From positions 1 to 7,851 of the forward strand of contig JAQGHJ010000100.1 of NCBI GenBank assembly GCA_028288905.1: 7,851 nt of DNA, given 5' to 3'. Below are positions 1 through 5,679 of this stretch, one piece after another. Position 1 is the first letter of the stretch, and every line of letters begins with the position of its first letter. The position numbers were made by a program, and so were the translations under genes. The notes beneath the pieces are model-generated. The model saw only the letters and a program-made list of their open reading frames with translations, had not been told where the DNA came from and did not search any database. Source of the DNA: Phycisphaerales bacterium (GTDB lineage Bacteria > Planctomycetota > Phycisphaerae > Tepidisphaerales > Tepidisphaeraceae).

Positions 1-398
1 TCCCGGGCATCGAGCGGCGGGTGATGATGGTCACCGCCTGCCTGAACGCGATCTTCGAGAAGGAGCACACGCTCAGCCTCGAGCGGCTCAAGGCGCTGCC
101 GAAGCGGGACGCCCGCCAGTTCCTCAAGGAGCTGCCGGACGTGCCGCCGTTCGTCGAGGCGTACACGATGTTGTTCGGCTTGGACGGGCACGCCGTTCCG
201 GTCGATGAGACGTCGCTCGCGTACCTCAAGGACCACGGCGTGGTCGAGGCGGCGTCGACGGCCGACGAGGCCCAGCGGTTCCTCGAGCACACGGTCAAGA
301 GCGAAGAGCACTACGACCTGTACGCCGCCCTCCGCCACGCCGCCGTCCCCGCGGCAGCCCCGGCCGGCATCGCCGAGCCGGCCAAGAAGAAGAAGTAG
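1..398 (+). CDS. Endonuclease III-like (HhH-GPD fold) protein, C-terminal part
   Basis: The reading frame is open from the left edge (first full codon at base 3), so the N-terminus lies outside the window and the in-frame GTG at 21 and ATGs at 24 and 27 are probably internal. About 131 residues are visible. The stretch KELPDVPPFVEAYTMLFG followed by VPVDET resembles the helix-hairpin-helix plus catalytic Asp region of endonuclease III (LPGVGRKTA...AVDTH). The Asp of PVDET would match the conserved glycosylase Asp. The hairpin glycines and the catalytic Lys of bifunctional glycosylases are not evident, and no C-terminal four-cysteine iron-sulfur motif is present. The protein ends in an Ala/Pro stretch and four lysines, a common tail in planctomycete proteins. 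The fold assignment is inference from pattern; a repair role is plausible but the enzyme may be divergent or inactive. The next gene, hisG, starts 110 bases downstream across an inverted repeat. Confidence 0.6.
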   Translation, partial: PGIERRVMMVTACLNAIFEKEHTLSLERLKALPKRDARQFLKELPDVPPFVEAYTMLFGLDGHAVPVDETSLAYLKDHGVVEAASTADEAQRFLEHTVKSEEHYDLYAALRHAAVPAAAPAGIAEPAKKKK

Positions 399-403
399 GA
401 CGA

Positions 404-504
404 ATTGCGGATTTCGGATTGCCGATTGCAGACTGGGATGCGGCCGACTGGCCGCCGCTCGTCTGCCTCAGCCAATCTGCAATCGGCAATGCGAAATCCG
501 CAAT
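404..504. repeat. Long inverted repeat of degenerate heptamers
   Basis: The arms at 404-436 and 472-504 are reverse complements at 31 of 33 positions (mismatches at 417/491 and 433/475). Each arm is a run of 7-base units of the form GATTGCG, or GCAATCC on the right arm, for example GATTTCG, GATTGCC and GATTGCA. The 35-base centre contains a second hairpin, GCGGCC-GACT-GGCCGC at 440-455. The whole element could fold into one long cruciform or RNA hairpin between the upstream gene and hisG. Three heptamers make 21 bases, so translation gives a 7-residue periodic peptide; here one frame reads SAIGNAKSAIP. Similar SAIRNPQ-like peptides appear in many spurious predicted proteins (from general knowledge, not checked here). 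There is no T-tract after the right arm, so it is not a standard terminator. Confidence 0.85.
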
Positions 505-508
505 CCCC

Positions 509-1402
509 ATGACCGACCGCCTCCCCGAATCGACGCTCCGCCTCGGCCTGCCGAGCGGGTCCCTCCAGTCCGCCACGGTCGACCTGTTCGGCAAGGCCGG
601 CTACCGCATCTCGATCCCCGACCGCAGCGTGTTCCCGCGGGTCGACGACCCGAAGATGTCGGCCGTCCTGTTCCGGGCCCAGGAGATCAGCCGCTACGTG
701 TGCGACGGCATCGTTGACTGCGGGCTGACCGGGTACGACTGGATCGTCGAGAACGGGAACGACAAGGACGTGGTCGAGATCTGCGAGCTCGAGTACAGCC
801 GGGCGAGCGTGAACCCGGTGAAGTGGGTGCTGGCCGTCCCGGAGGAGAGCCCCGTCAAACGACCCGAGGACCTGAATGGGTCCGTAATCGCCACGGAGCT
901 CGTGAACGTCACCCGCCGGTACTTCGAGCAGCGGGGCGTGAAGGTCACAGTCGAGTTCTCCTGGGGCACGACCGAAATCAAAGCCCGGCTGCTCGACGCG
1001 ATCGTGGACGCTACGGAGACAGGCAGCTCGCTCCGGGTGAACAACCTGCGGGTCGTCGACACGCTGCTGACGAGCACCACCCGGTTCGTCGCCAACCGAG
1101 CCGCCTGGGACACGCCGTGGAAGCGGGAGAAGATGGAGAACATCGCCATGCTCCTCCGCGGCGCGATCGACGCCCGTGCGAAGGTCGGGCTGAAGATGAA
1201 CGTGCCTGAGGCGAGCCTGGTCGAGGTGCTGGCGATCCTGCCGGCCGAGAAGAGCCCGACCGTCAGCCGGTTAGCGGACCAAGCGTGGGTCGCGGTCGAG
1301 GTGATCCTGGAGGACAAGCAGGAGCGGGAGCTGGTCCCCGCCCTGAAGCGGGCCGGCGCGACGGGGCTCATCACCTACCCGCTGAACAAAGTCATCGCCT
1401 GA
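509..1402 (+). CDS. hisG: ATP phosphoribosyltransferase, long form
   Basis: This 297-residue enzyme joins ATP and PRPP to make N1-(5-phosphoribosyl)-ATP, the committed and feedback-controlled first step of histidine synthesis in the cytoplasm. Family marks in order are LGLPSGSL (12-19) in place of the usual LPKGRL, DCGLTGYDWI (70-79), and the PRPP-binding loop DAIVDATETGSSLRVNNL (163-180). A C-terminal ACT/PII-like regulatory domain covers about 217-297 and ends in ITYPLNKVIA. That domain marks the long form, which binds histidine directly and needs no HisZ partner. The frame stays open upstream to an ATG at 419, but that extension only translates the inverted repeat, so the ATG at 509 is the better start: MTDRLPESTLRLGLP fits the family N-terminus. 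There is no Shine-Dalgarno before it; the repeat arm ends four bases from the ATG. No other his gene is visible. It converges with the pgeF homologue. Confidence 0.95.
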   Translation: MTDRLPESTLRLGLPSGSLQSATVDLFGKAGYRISIPDRSVFPRVDDPKMSAVLFRAQEISRYVCDGIVDCGLTGYDWIVENGNDKDVVEICELEYSRASVNPVKWVLAVPEESPVKRPEDLNGSVIATELVNVTRRYFEQRGVKVTVEFSWGTTEIKARLLDAIVDATETGSSLRVNNLRVVDTLLTSTTRFVANRAAWDTPWKREKMENIAMLLRGAIDARAKVGLKMNVPEASLVEVLAILPAEKSPTVSRLADQAWVAVEVILEDKQERELVPALKRAGATGLITYPLNKVIA

Positions 1403-1463
1403 TCAATTGTCCCGACCCGGAGAGATGCGCGAACCCTTCTAGCGTTCGGGCTCGACCTGCCGT

Positions 1464-2318
1464 TCAAGCCACTGGCCCAATCAATGCCGCCATCCGCCCC
1501 GTCACCCCGTTCTCCCGCCGGTGGGAGAAGAACTCTTCGGCGTCGCGGAACGTGCACCGGTCGGTCGTGTCGATCGCCCCGACATCCACCCCGGCCGCCA
1601 GCAACTGCAGGCGAATGCCCCCGCGCAGGTCGGCCATCGCCTTGCCGGCGTTCGCCGACGGCTTGAGCAGCCCGGCCGCGTCCCCGCCGAACGCCCGCTC
1701 GAACTCCGCCGCCACTTCCGGCCCGACCTCAAAGGCGTCGAACCCGATCGACGGCCCCACCGCGGCCACCAGCGGGACGCCGGCGCCGCCGGCACCGGCG
1801 CGGCCCGTCGCCGGCCCCGCCTCGCCCGCCGACCGCCGCAGCGCCTCGACCGCCTTCGTCACCACACCCGCCACCACCCCGCGCCACCCGGCGTGGACGG
1901 CCGCCACCGCCCTCCCGTCGGCCGTCGCCAGCAACACCGGCACGCAGTCCGCCACCCGCACCGCCGCCACCCGGCCCAGGTCCGTGCAGACGACCGCGTC
2001 CGCCTTCGCGTGGTGGTCAAACGCCGCCCCAGCCGTCGCGACCACCACCCGGTCCCCGTGTACCTGATGCACGAACGCCCTCGCCCGCCCGACGGCCCCG
2101 ATCGCCGCGTGCAACCGGTCGTAGTTCAGCGGGATGTTCGCCGACGGGTCCTGGACCGGGCACCCGTTAGGGTTCCCGAGGTTGAGCGAGGCGAACGGCC
2201 CGGCGCTAATGCCGCCGACGCGGGTGCTGAACCCGTGCGGAATGCCGACGGCGGCCAAGGCGGGGGATCGGTAGAAGACCACGCCGTTGGGGGCGACGAT
2301 CCGAGACAAAACAGGCAT
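1464..2318 (-). CDS. pgeF: Laccase-domain protein PgeF/YfiH (peptidoglycan editing factor or purine nucleoside phosphorylase)
   Basis: A 284-residue protein of the multicopper polyphenol oxidase-like (DUF152/YfiH) family. Family members bind one zinc, and have been reported as purine nucleoside phosphorylase/adenosine deaminase enzymes and, in E. coli, as an editor that removes wrongly made UDP-MurNAc-L-Ser. The expected zinc ligands are visible: H87 in HQVHGD, C125 in ADCVPVLL and H142 in HAGWRG. Further family marks are GFSTRVGG (29-36), GPSIGFDAFEVG (188-199) and the C-terminal CTFRDAEEFFSHRREN...TGRMAALI. An Ala/Gly-rich stretch at about 164-181 looks like an extended loop. The frame is open another 78 codons upstream, but that part is Ser/Arg/Gly-rich and unlike the family, so the ATG at 2318 is chosen. 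No Shine-Dalgarno precedes it. The gene converges on hisG with a 61-base gap lacking an obvious terminator. Confidence 0.93.
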   Translation of the reverse strand: MPVLSRIVAPNGVVFYRSPALAAVGIPHGFSTRVGGISAGPFASLNLGNPNGCPVQDPSANIPLNYDRLHAAIGAVGRARAFVHQVHGDRVVVATAGAAFDHHAKADAVVCTDLGRVAAVRVADCVPVLLATADGRAVAAVHAGWRGVVAGVVTKAVEALRRSAGEAGPATGRAGAGGAGVPLVAAVGPSIGFDAFEVGPEVAAEFERAFGGDAAGLLKPSANAGKAMADLRGGIRLQLLAAGVDVGAIDTTDRCTFRDAEEFFSHRRENGVTGRMAALIGPVA

Positions 2319-2325
2319 TGGGACG

Positions 2326-2331
2326 ATTGTA
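2326..2331 (-). promoter_or_regulatory. Possible -10 element for pgeF, suggesting a leaderless transcript
   Basis: On the minus strand TACAAT (one mismatch to TATAAT) lies seven bases upstream of the pgeF start codon. If it is used, transcription would begin at or next to the ATG. No good -35 hexamer sits 16-18 bases further upstream, so this is a weak call. It would explain why no ribosome binding site precedes this gene while the lipoprotein and prepilin genes have strong ones. Confidence 0.3.
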
Positions 2332-2560
2332 ACCGTTTCCACGGCACCATCCCCCGCGTCTACCCCAAGTCCGCGGCCCCCTACGACGACGCCCGAATCG
2401 GACCGACTCGATCTGTTGGACCTTGTGCCCAATCGGAGATGTTGCTCGATCGAGCTAACGTCGCCGGCGGACCCGCGACACGACAAACGCACCCAGCTCG
2501 GTCCGCCCCGTTTGCCGCAGCGCAGGCTGCTGCTCGGCCCCGGCCTTTCCATCCACGTTT

Positions 2561-2893
2561 TCAGTCAGCGCGCTTCAAGGAACGAAATCCCGGCGCACCG
2601 GTCATCGTCCCGTCCGCCGCTACTGCCAAGTCGATGTTGCCCGTCGGTGCCTTCACGGTGACCTTGTCACCCGCGACCGTACACGGGTAACCATTCGTCG
2701 CCCCCGCCTTGACGTTCGTGATGTACGCCGTATCGCCCTTCAGTTCCACAACGGTTACGCCCTTGTCGTTCTTGTAATTTCCGTCGATTCCGCTCTTGCC
2801 CTTCGAAGTGCTTGACTTGCTGCAGCCGCCGGCCGCGAGGAATACAGCGCAGACCACGACCGCTAGAACTTTTCGGGGAGACACCACTGTCAT
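2561..2893 (-). CDS. Small lipoprotein of unknown function
   Basis: A 110-residue predicted lipoprotein. The N-terminus has a short basic part (SPRK, 5-8), a hydrophobic core VLAVVVCAVFLA (9-20) and a lipobox-like LAAGGC with C24 as the expected lipidated cysteine. A Ser/Lys/Gly-rich linker follows (25-35). The mature domain (36-107) alternates polar and hydrophobic residues with turns, e.g. GNYKNDKGVTVVELKGDTAYI and DKVTVKAPTGNIDLAVAADG, which suggests a small beta-sheet or barrel. One further cysteine, C71, is present. I do not recognise a named family. The frame continues up to 2959, but the start at 2893 is fixed by GGAGG seven bases before the ATG and by the signal peptide beginning there. 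It lies 242 bases upstream of pgeF on the same strand; co-transcription is possible but not shown. Confidence 0.8.
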   Translation of the reverse strand: MTVVSPRKVLAVVVCAVFLAAGGCSKSSTSKGKSGIDGNYKNDKGVTVVELKGDTAYITNVKAGATNGYPCTVAGDKVTVKAPTGNIDLAVAADGTMTGAPGFRSLKRAD

Positions 2894-2900
2894 GCTGGAT

Positions 2901-2905
2901 CCTCC
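2901..2905 (-). promoter_or_regulatory. Ribosome binding site of the lipoprotein gene
   Basis: GGAGG on the minus strand, with seven bases between it and the ATG at 2893. It decides the start, since the same frame also has an ATG 22 codons further upstream with no such site. Confidence 0.8.
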
Positions 2906-2922
2906 GTCCGTATTCGATGTGA

Positions 2923-2941
2923 CCGTCCTTCGATCGGACGG
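2923..2941 (-). promoter_or_regulatory. Hairpin in the probable leader of the lipoprotein gene
   Basis: CCGTCC and GGACGG form a perfect six-base stem with a seven-base loop. It sits about 30 bases upstream of the lipoprotein start and does not overlap its ribosome binding site. It could be a leader structure or an operator, but six-base stems are frequent at this GC content. Confidence 0.3.
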
Positions 2942-2955
2942 CTTTGCCCCTGCAG

Positions 2956-3202
2956 TCACGCAGCCGCGCGGATGGTAACGCGGGCGATGACGAACTGCGA
3001 GTACATGATCGCCGTCGGCTCCGCCTTTACCTCAACGCGACTGTGACGCCGAATTTGGAAGTGTGCCAACATGGGCGGCAGGAGTGAAGAGTCTCGGTAG
3101 TCGAAACGCCAGATTGAACCACACGGCCAAGTCGAGCCCCGCCCGCATCACCATTGCCCGCCGGGTCAAGACCGCCGGCACCCGCAAGCGGAATTTACAT
3201 CA
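2956..3202 (-). pseudogene. Cryptic overlapping short frames: decayed gene or intergenic repeat
   Basis: On the minus strand one frame is open from just after the TGA at 3200-3202 to a TGA at 3032-3034. It contains a 40-residue ORF (ATG at 3154) reading MVMRAGLDLAVWFNLAFR... . A second frame, open from 3147 to the TGA at 2956-2958, includes a 38-residue ORF (ATG at 3072) with HSRVEVKAEPTAIMYSQF and VIARVTIRAAA. The peptides look more protein-like than the shadow frames nearby, and they join if one frameshift is allowed near 3040-3150. No ribosome binding site is clear and I recognise no domain. It may be the relict of a frameshifted gene, or a repeat family whose copies happen to be open in several frames. 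The second frame ends just upstream of the lipoprotein leader. Confidence 0.25.
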
Positions 3203-3637
3203 CCGACCGTTGATTGAAATCATGGTCGCCCGATGCCAATAGGTAGGGCCCACTGGCCTTAACGTTATATACGCGCAATGCTGAAGCCTCGATAATTATC
3301 TCTTGACGGGCGGGTTTAAAATGGATTAGCGTTGTCCAAAGTTCGGCGTGGGATACGCGGAATCCCCTCACATCGCCGAGTCGTGAAATCAGAAGCTTGA
3401 TTCGGCGCTAAGGCGCCATCCATACGTCAATTCGGATGCCGACGGTGTTCGCCGGCGTCATTGGCCCGGGTAGAAGCCTGCGGAAGTTCGCCGATCGGTT
3501 GTCGGCTATTCGGAACGCGCGCCGTCCCCCGCTCGGGGCTGATGGTCGCACGTCCCGTGGCGGCCGACACTGTCATCCCATTCCGTCCATCTCGGACCGA
3601 ACGGCGGAAGGCTCGCGGGCGGTTGCCCACACATCGC
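3203..3637. other. AT-richer intergenic stretch before the prepilin-like gene
   Basis: No gene is supported here; the short frames on both strands have no family marks. About 3190-3430 is visibly AT-richer than the rest of the window, with TTAACGTTATATACG near 3259-3273, GATAATTATC (3291-3300) and TGATTGAAATCA (3211-3222). A small hairpin GGCGC-TAAG-GCGCC lies at 3404-3417. Weak promoter-like hexamers occur, TTGACG at 3303 and TTGATT at 3397, but none has a well-matched -10 at the right distance. This is the likely place of the promoter for the prepilin-like gene, with a leader of 200 bases or more. Confidence 0.4.
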
Positions 3638-3643
3638 GAGGAG
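3638..3643 (+). promoter_or_regulatory. Ribosome binding site of the prepilin-like gene
   Basis: GAGGAG ends seven bases before the ATG at 3651, a strong Shine-Dalgarno that confirms this start over upstream in-frame codons. Confidence 0.8.
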
Positions 3644-3650
3644 CGACGCT

Positions 3651-4598
3651 ATGTCTCACGAACGCACGCAAACGAGGCCGACCGTCCGTCGGTCGTCCAA
3701 GGCCGGGTTCACCCTGGTCGAACTTCTGGTCGTGATCGGCATCATCGCGCTGCTGATCTCCATCCTGCTGCCGTCCCTGAACCGGGCCCGCGAGCAGGCG
3801 AACCGGATCAAGTGCGCGAGCAACCTGCGGCAGATCGCCATGGCCGCGATCATCTACGCCGGCCAGGACACCCGGAACAACGGGAAGTTCCCCCGCACCT
3901 ATTTCAACGTGGGCAACTCGCAGAACAGCGTTGCGCACACGGGCGGCCAGGGGAACGGCCCGACGAACAGCGCCTACAGCATCTCGGCCCCCGGGACGCC
4001 GGTTGGCGAGAACAACGTCCCGGCGTCGCTGTACCACTTGCTCAAGAGCAGCGACCTGACCGCCGAGGTGTTCAACTGCCCGAGCACGAACGCCACCCGG
4101 GCGTACTCGAGCGGCGGGAGCGGCGCGAGCATCCAAGACTTCTCGAACTGGCCCGCGGGCAAGTTCGCCGACTTCCTCTCCTACAGCTACAACAGCCCGT
4201 TCCCCCTGGATACGGCCATCTCCGGCGGGTGGAAGTTCGACACCACGCTGAGCCCGGATTACCCGATCGCAGCCGACATGAACCCCGGCATCACCGGCGG
4301 GTCGTCGGGCGGGTTCGACACCAACGACATCCGGACGACCTCCTTCACGTCGTCCCGCAAGGACATGGCCCGCGGCAACAGCAACAACCACGGGAACGAC
4401 GGGCAGCAGGTCGCGTACGTCGACGCCCACGTCGAGTGGAACGCCACCCCGTATTGCGGTGCCCCGCGGTCGGATAAGCCGTTCCGCGACAACATCTGGT
4501 GCAGCATCTACAGCGTCGATGCGAACGGCAAGTCGAGCGACGTGAACCGCCCGTGCGACGCCCAGGACGCGCTCCTTCGCCCGAGCGACGACGACTGA
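3651..4598 (+). CDS. Prepilin-like protein with N-terminal cleavage/methylation motif
   Basis: A 315-residue protein with a type IV prepilin/pseudopilin N-terminus. A basic leader (1-19) ends in KAG, prepilin peptidase should cut at G19/F20, and E24 is the conserved Glu5 of the mature chain. A hydrophobic helix follows at about 20-42, then [19 protein letters not shown] (44-62), as in planctomycete type II secretion-like proteins. The globular part has FNCPSTN and a late [17 protein letters not shown] stretch, similar to the H-X9-DG processing-associated motif but with ten residues between H and D. Five cysteines are visible in all, one near the helix and four in the globular part, so disulfides are possible. 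The protein ends LLRPSDDD, an acidic end I associate with this group. Planctomycetes encode many such single genes; their surface or secretion role is largely unknown. No pilus assembly gene is nearby. Confidence 0.9.
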   Translation: MSHERTQTRPTVRRSSKAGFTLVELLVVIGIIALLISILLPSLNRAREQANRIKCASNLRQIAMAAIIYAGQDTRNNGKFPRTYFNVGNSQNSVAHTGGQGNGPTNSAYSISAPGTPVGENNVPASLYHLLKSSDLTAEVFNCPSTNATRAYSSGGSGASIQDFSNWPAGKFADFLSYSYNSPFPLDTAISGGWKFDTTLSPDYPIAADMNPGITGGSSGGFDTNDIRTTSFTSSRKDMARGNSNNHGNDGQQVAYVDAHVEWNATPYCGAPRSDKPFRDNIWCSIYSVDANGKSSDVNRPCDAQDALLRPSDDD

Positions 4599-4618
4599 TC
4601 TGTGACCGCAGAGTAAAC

Positions 4619-4636
4619 CCGGTCGATCCCGACCGG
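4619..4636 (+). other. Hairpin just after the prepilin-like gene
   Basis: CCGGTCG and CGACCGG form a perfect seven-base stem with loop ATCC, 20 bases after the stop codon. There is no T-tract. It precedes the stronger terminator and could protect the 3' end of the mRNA or add to termination. Confidence 0.5.
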
Positions 4637-4655
4637 TGAGTCCGCGTTCTGCCAC

Positions 4656-4708
4656 ACGACGGAATCCCTCCCGGCCCTTACGCGGCCGGGAAGGATTCCG
4701 TCGTTTTT
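4656..4708 (+). terminator. Intrinsic terminator of the prepilin-like gene
   Basis: Arms at 4656-4676 and 4684-4704 pair over 21 positions with a single mismatch (4668/4692) around a seven-base loop, and the right arm runs directly into TTTTT (4704-4708). This is a textbook terminator for rightward transcription. Read leftward, the stem lies 24 bases past the permease stop codon but is followed by GTGTGG rather than a T-tract, so it would be at most a weak terminator for the ABC genes. Confidence 0.93.
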
Positions 4709-4727
4709 GGAGTTCTCGCGAGCGGCC

Positions 4728-5537
4728 TCACCGCACATCCCGCTCTGACGCGTGCCAGTTCCGCAGCGCCAGACGGCTGGCCGCGTTGATCGCCCCGAAC
4801 AGCCCGAGCCCCAACAGCGACGCGAGCAGGACGGCCGCGAACACCTTGGCGTTCCGCTGCTGGGTGAGGGCGCTGGTGATCACGTCGCCGAGGCTGCCGT
4901 TGCCGCCGATGAACTCGCCGACGATCGCCCCGATCACGGCCAGCCCGCCGGCCACCCGCAGCCCCGTCAGGACCTGCGGCAGGGCGGCCGGCAAGCGGAG
5001 CTTGAGCAGGGTCGCGGCCCGCCCGGCCCCGTACAGCCGGAACAGGTCGAGCAGGGCCGGGTCGGTCGCCCGAAGCCCGGCCAGCGCGTTGGCCACCACC
5101 GGGAACAGACTGACGATGAACGCCGCCGCGGCCGCCGTCGGCAGCCCGTACCCGACCCAAATGACCAGCAGCGGGGCGACGGCCACGATCGGGACGGTCT
5201 GGAAAAAGACGGCGTACGGGTAGAACGCCCGCCGGGCCCACGCGCTGGACGCCAGCCCGACCGCCGCCGCCACGCCCACGACCGCGCTGAGCGCGAACCC
5301 GGCAGCCGCCGCGACGGCGGTGTTGACCGTGGCCCGGCTGAGTTCCCGCCAGTCGGCCGCCAACGACCGGGCGACGGCGGTCGGCGGGGGCAATAGGTAC
5401 GACTCCACCCACCCGAGCCGTACGGCCAGTTCCGCCCCCGCCAGCACCGCGACGAGCGGGACCAGCGGCGGCAGAACGTGCCGGATCAACAGCGACCGGC
5501 GGCGGCCGTGGGGCTGGGGGTCGTTCGGTTCATCCAT
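4728..5537 (-). CDS. ABC importer permease, NitT/TauT (SsuC/TauC) type
   Basis: A 269-residue inner membrane permease (BPD_transp_1 fold). A basic N-terminus (12-20) is followed by hydrophobic segments at about 21-40, 70-96, 105-128, 132-155, 194-212 and 230-256. Family marks are FFQTVPIVAVAPLLVIWVGYG (111-131), the cytoplasmic EAA loop at about 162-193 with LYGAGRAATLLKLRLPAALP and TGLR, where the ATPase docks, and GEFIGGNGSLGDVI (207-220). This group carries sulfonates, taurine, nitrate, pyrimidine precursors and similar small solutes; the substrate cannot be read from the sequence. It is the last gene of the leftward block and lies 142 bases after the ATPase gene. No strong ribosome binding site is seen before the ATG at 5537. 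The length is normal for the family. Confidence 0.92.
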   Translation of the reverse strand: MDEPNDPQPHGRRRSLLIRHVLPPLVPLVAVLAGAELAVRLGWVESYLLPPPTAVARSLAADWRELSRATVNTAVAAAAGFALSAVVGVAAAVGLASSAWARRAFYPYAVFFQTVPIVAVAPLLVIWVGYGLPTAAAAAFIVSLFPVVANALAGLRATDPALLDLFRLYGAGRAATLLKLRLPAALPQVLTGLRVAGGLAVIGAIVGEFIGGNGSLGDVITSALTQQRNAKVFAAVLLASLLGLGLFGAINAASRLALRNWHASERDVR

Positions 5538-5562
5538 CGCGTCCGTTCATCCCAGAATTAGC

Positions 5563-5580
5563 CTCGGGCGGGGGCCCGGG
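5563..5580 (-). other. Hairpin between the ATPase and permease genes
   Basis: Bases 5563-5569 pair with 5574-5580 (seven pairs, one of them G-T) around a GGGG loop, about 26 bases upstream of the permease start. It may be an intercistronic structure; at this GC content chance is a fair explanation. The rest of the 142-base gap shows no gene. Confidence 0.25.
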
Positions 5581-5679
5581 ATGGAGCGGTCGCAACGCGG
5601 CCACCACTCCCGCCCGGCGCTAGTCGGTCGCGAAAAGTTCGCCTTCACCGAGCAAGTCGATTGTCGCTACGCCGACTCG

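Noticed and set aside
419..508. N-terminal extension of hisG from the ATG at 419
   Set aside because: It only translates the inverted repeat and has no counterpart in the HisG family; the ATG at 509 gives the expected N-terminus.
1430..1448. Five-base stem CGAAC/GTTCG between hisG and pgeF as a terminator
   Set aside because: Short stem, nine-base loop and no T-tract on either strand.
2444..2455. Perfect 12-base palindrome GCTCGATCGAGC upstream of pgeF as an operator
   Set aside because: About two such palindromes are expected by chance in a window this long, and it is over 120 bases from the start.
2319..2552. 78-codon upstream extension of the pgeF frame
   Set aside because: Ser/Arg/Gly-rich, no family similarity, and no ribosome binding site; it is an open frame from GC bias.
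1521..2690. 389-codon plus-strand frame opposite pgeF and the lipoprotein
   Set aside because: Arg/Pro/His-rich shadow that crosses two well-supported minus-strand genes.
3303..3329. TTGACG and GATTAG as a promoter for the prepilin-like gene
   Set aside because: Only 15 bases between the hexamers, a poor -10 match, and more than 300 bases from the gene.
3573..4655. 360-codon minus-strand frame opposite the prepilin-like gene
   Set aside because: Val/Arg-rich shadow with no domain; the plus strand has a ribosome binding site, a prepilin motif and a terminator.
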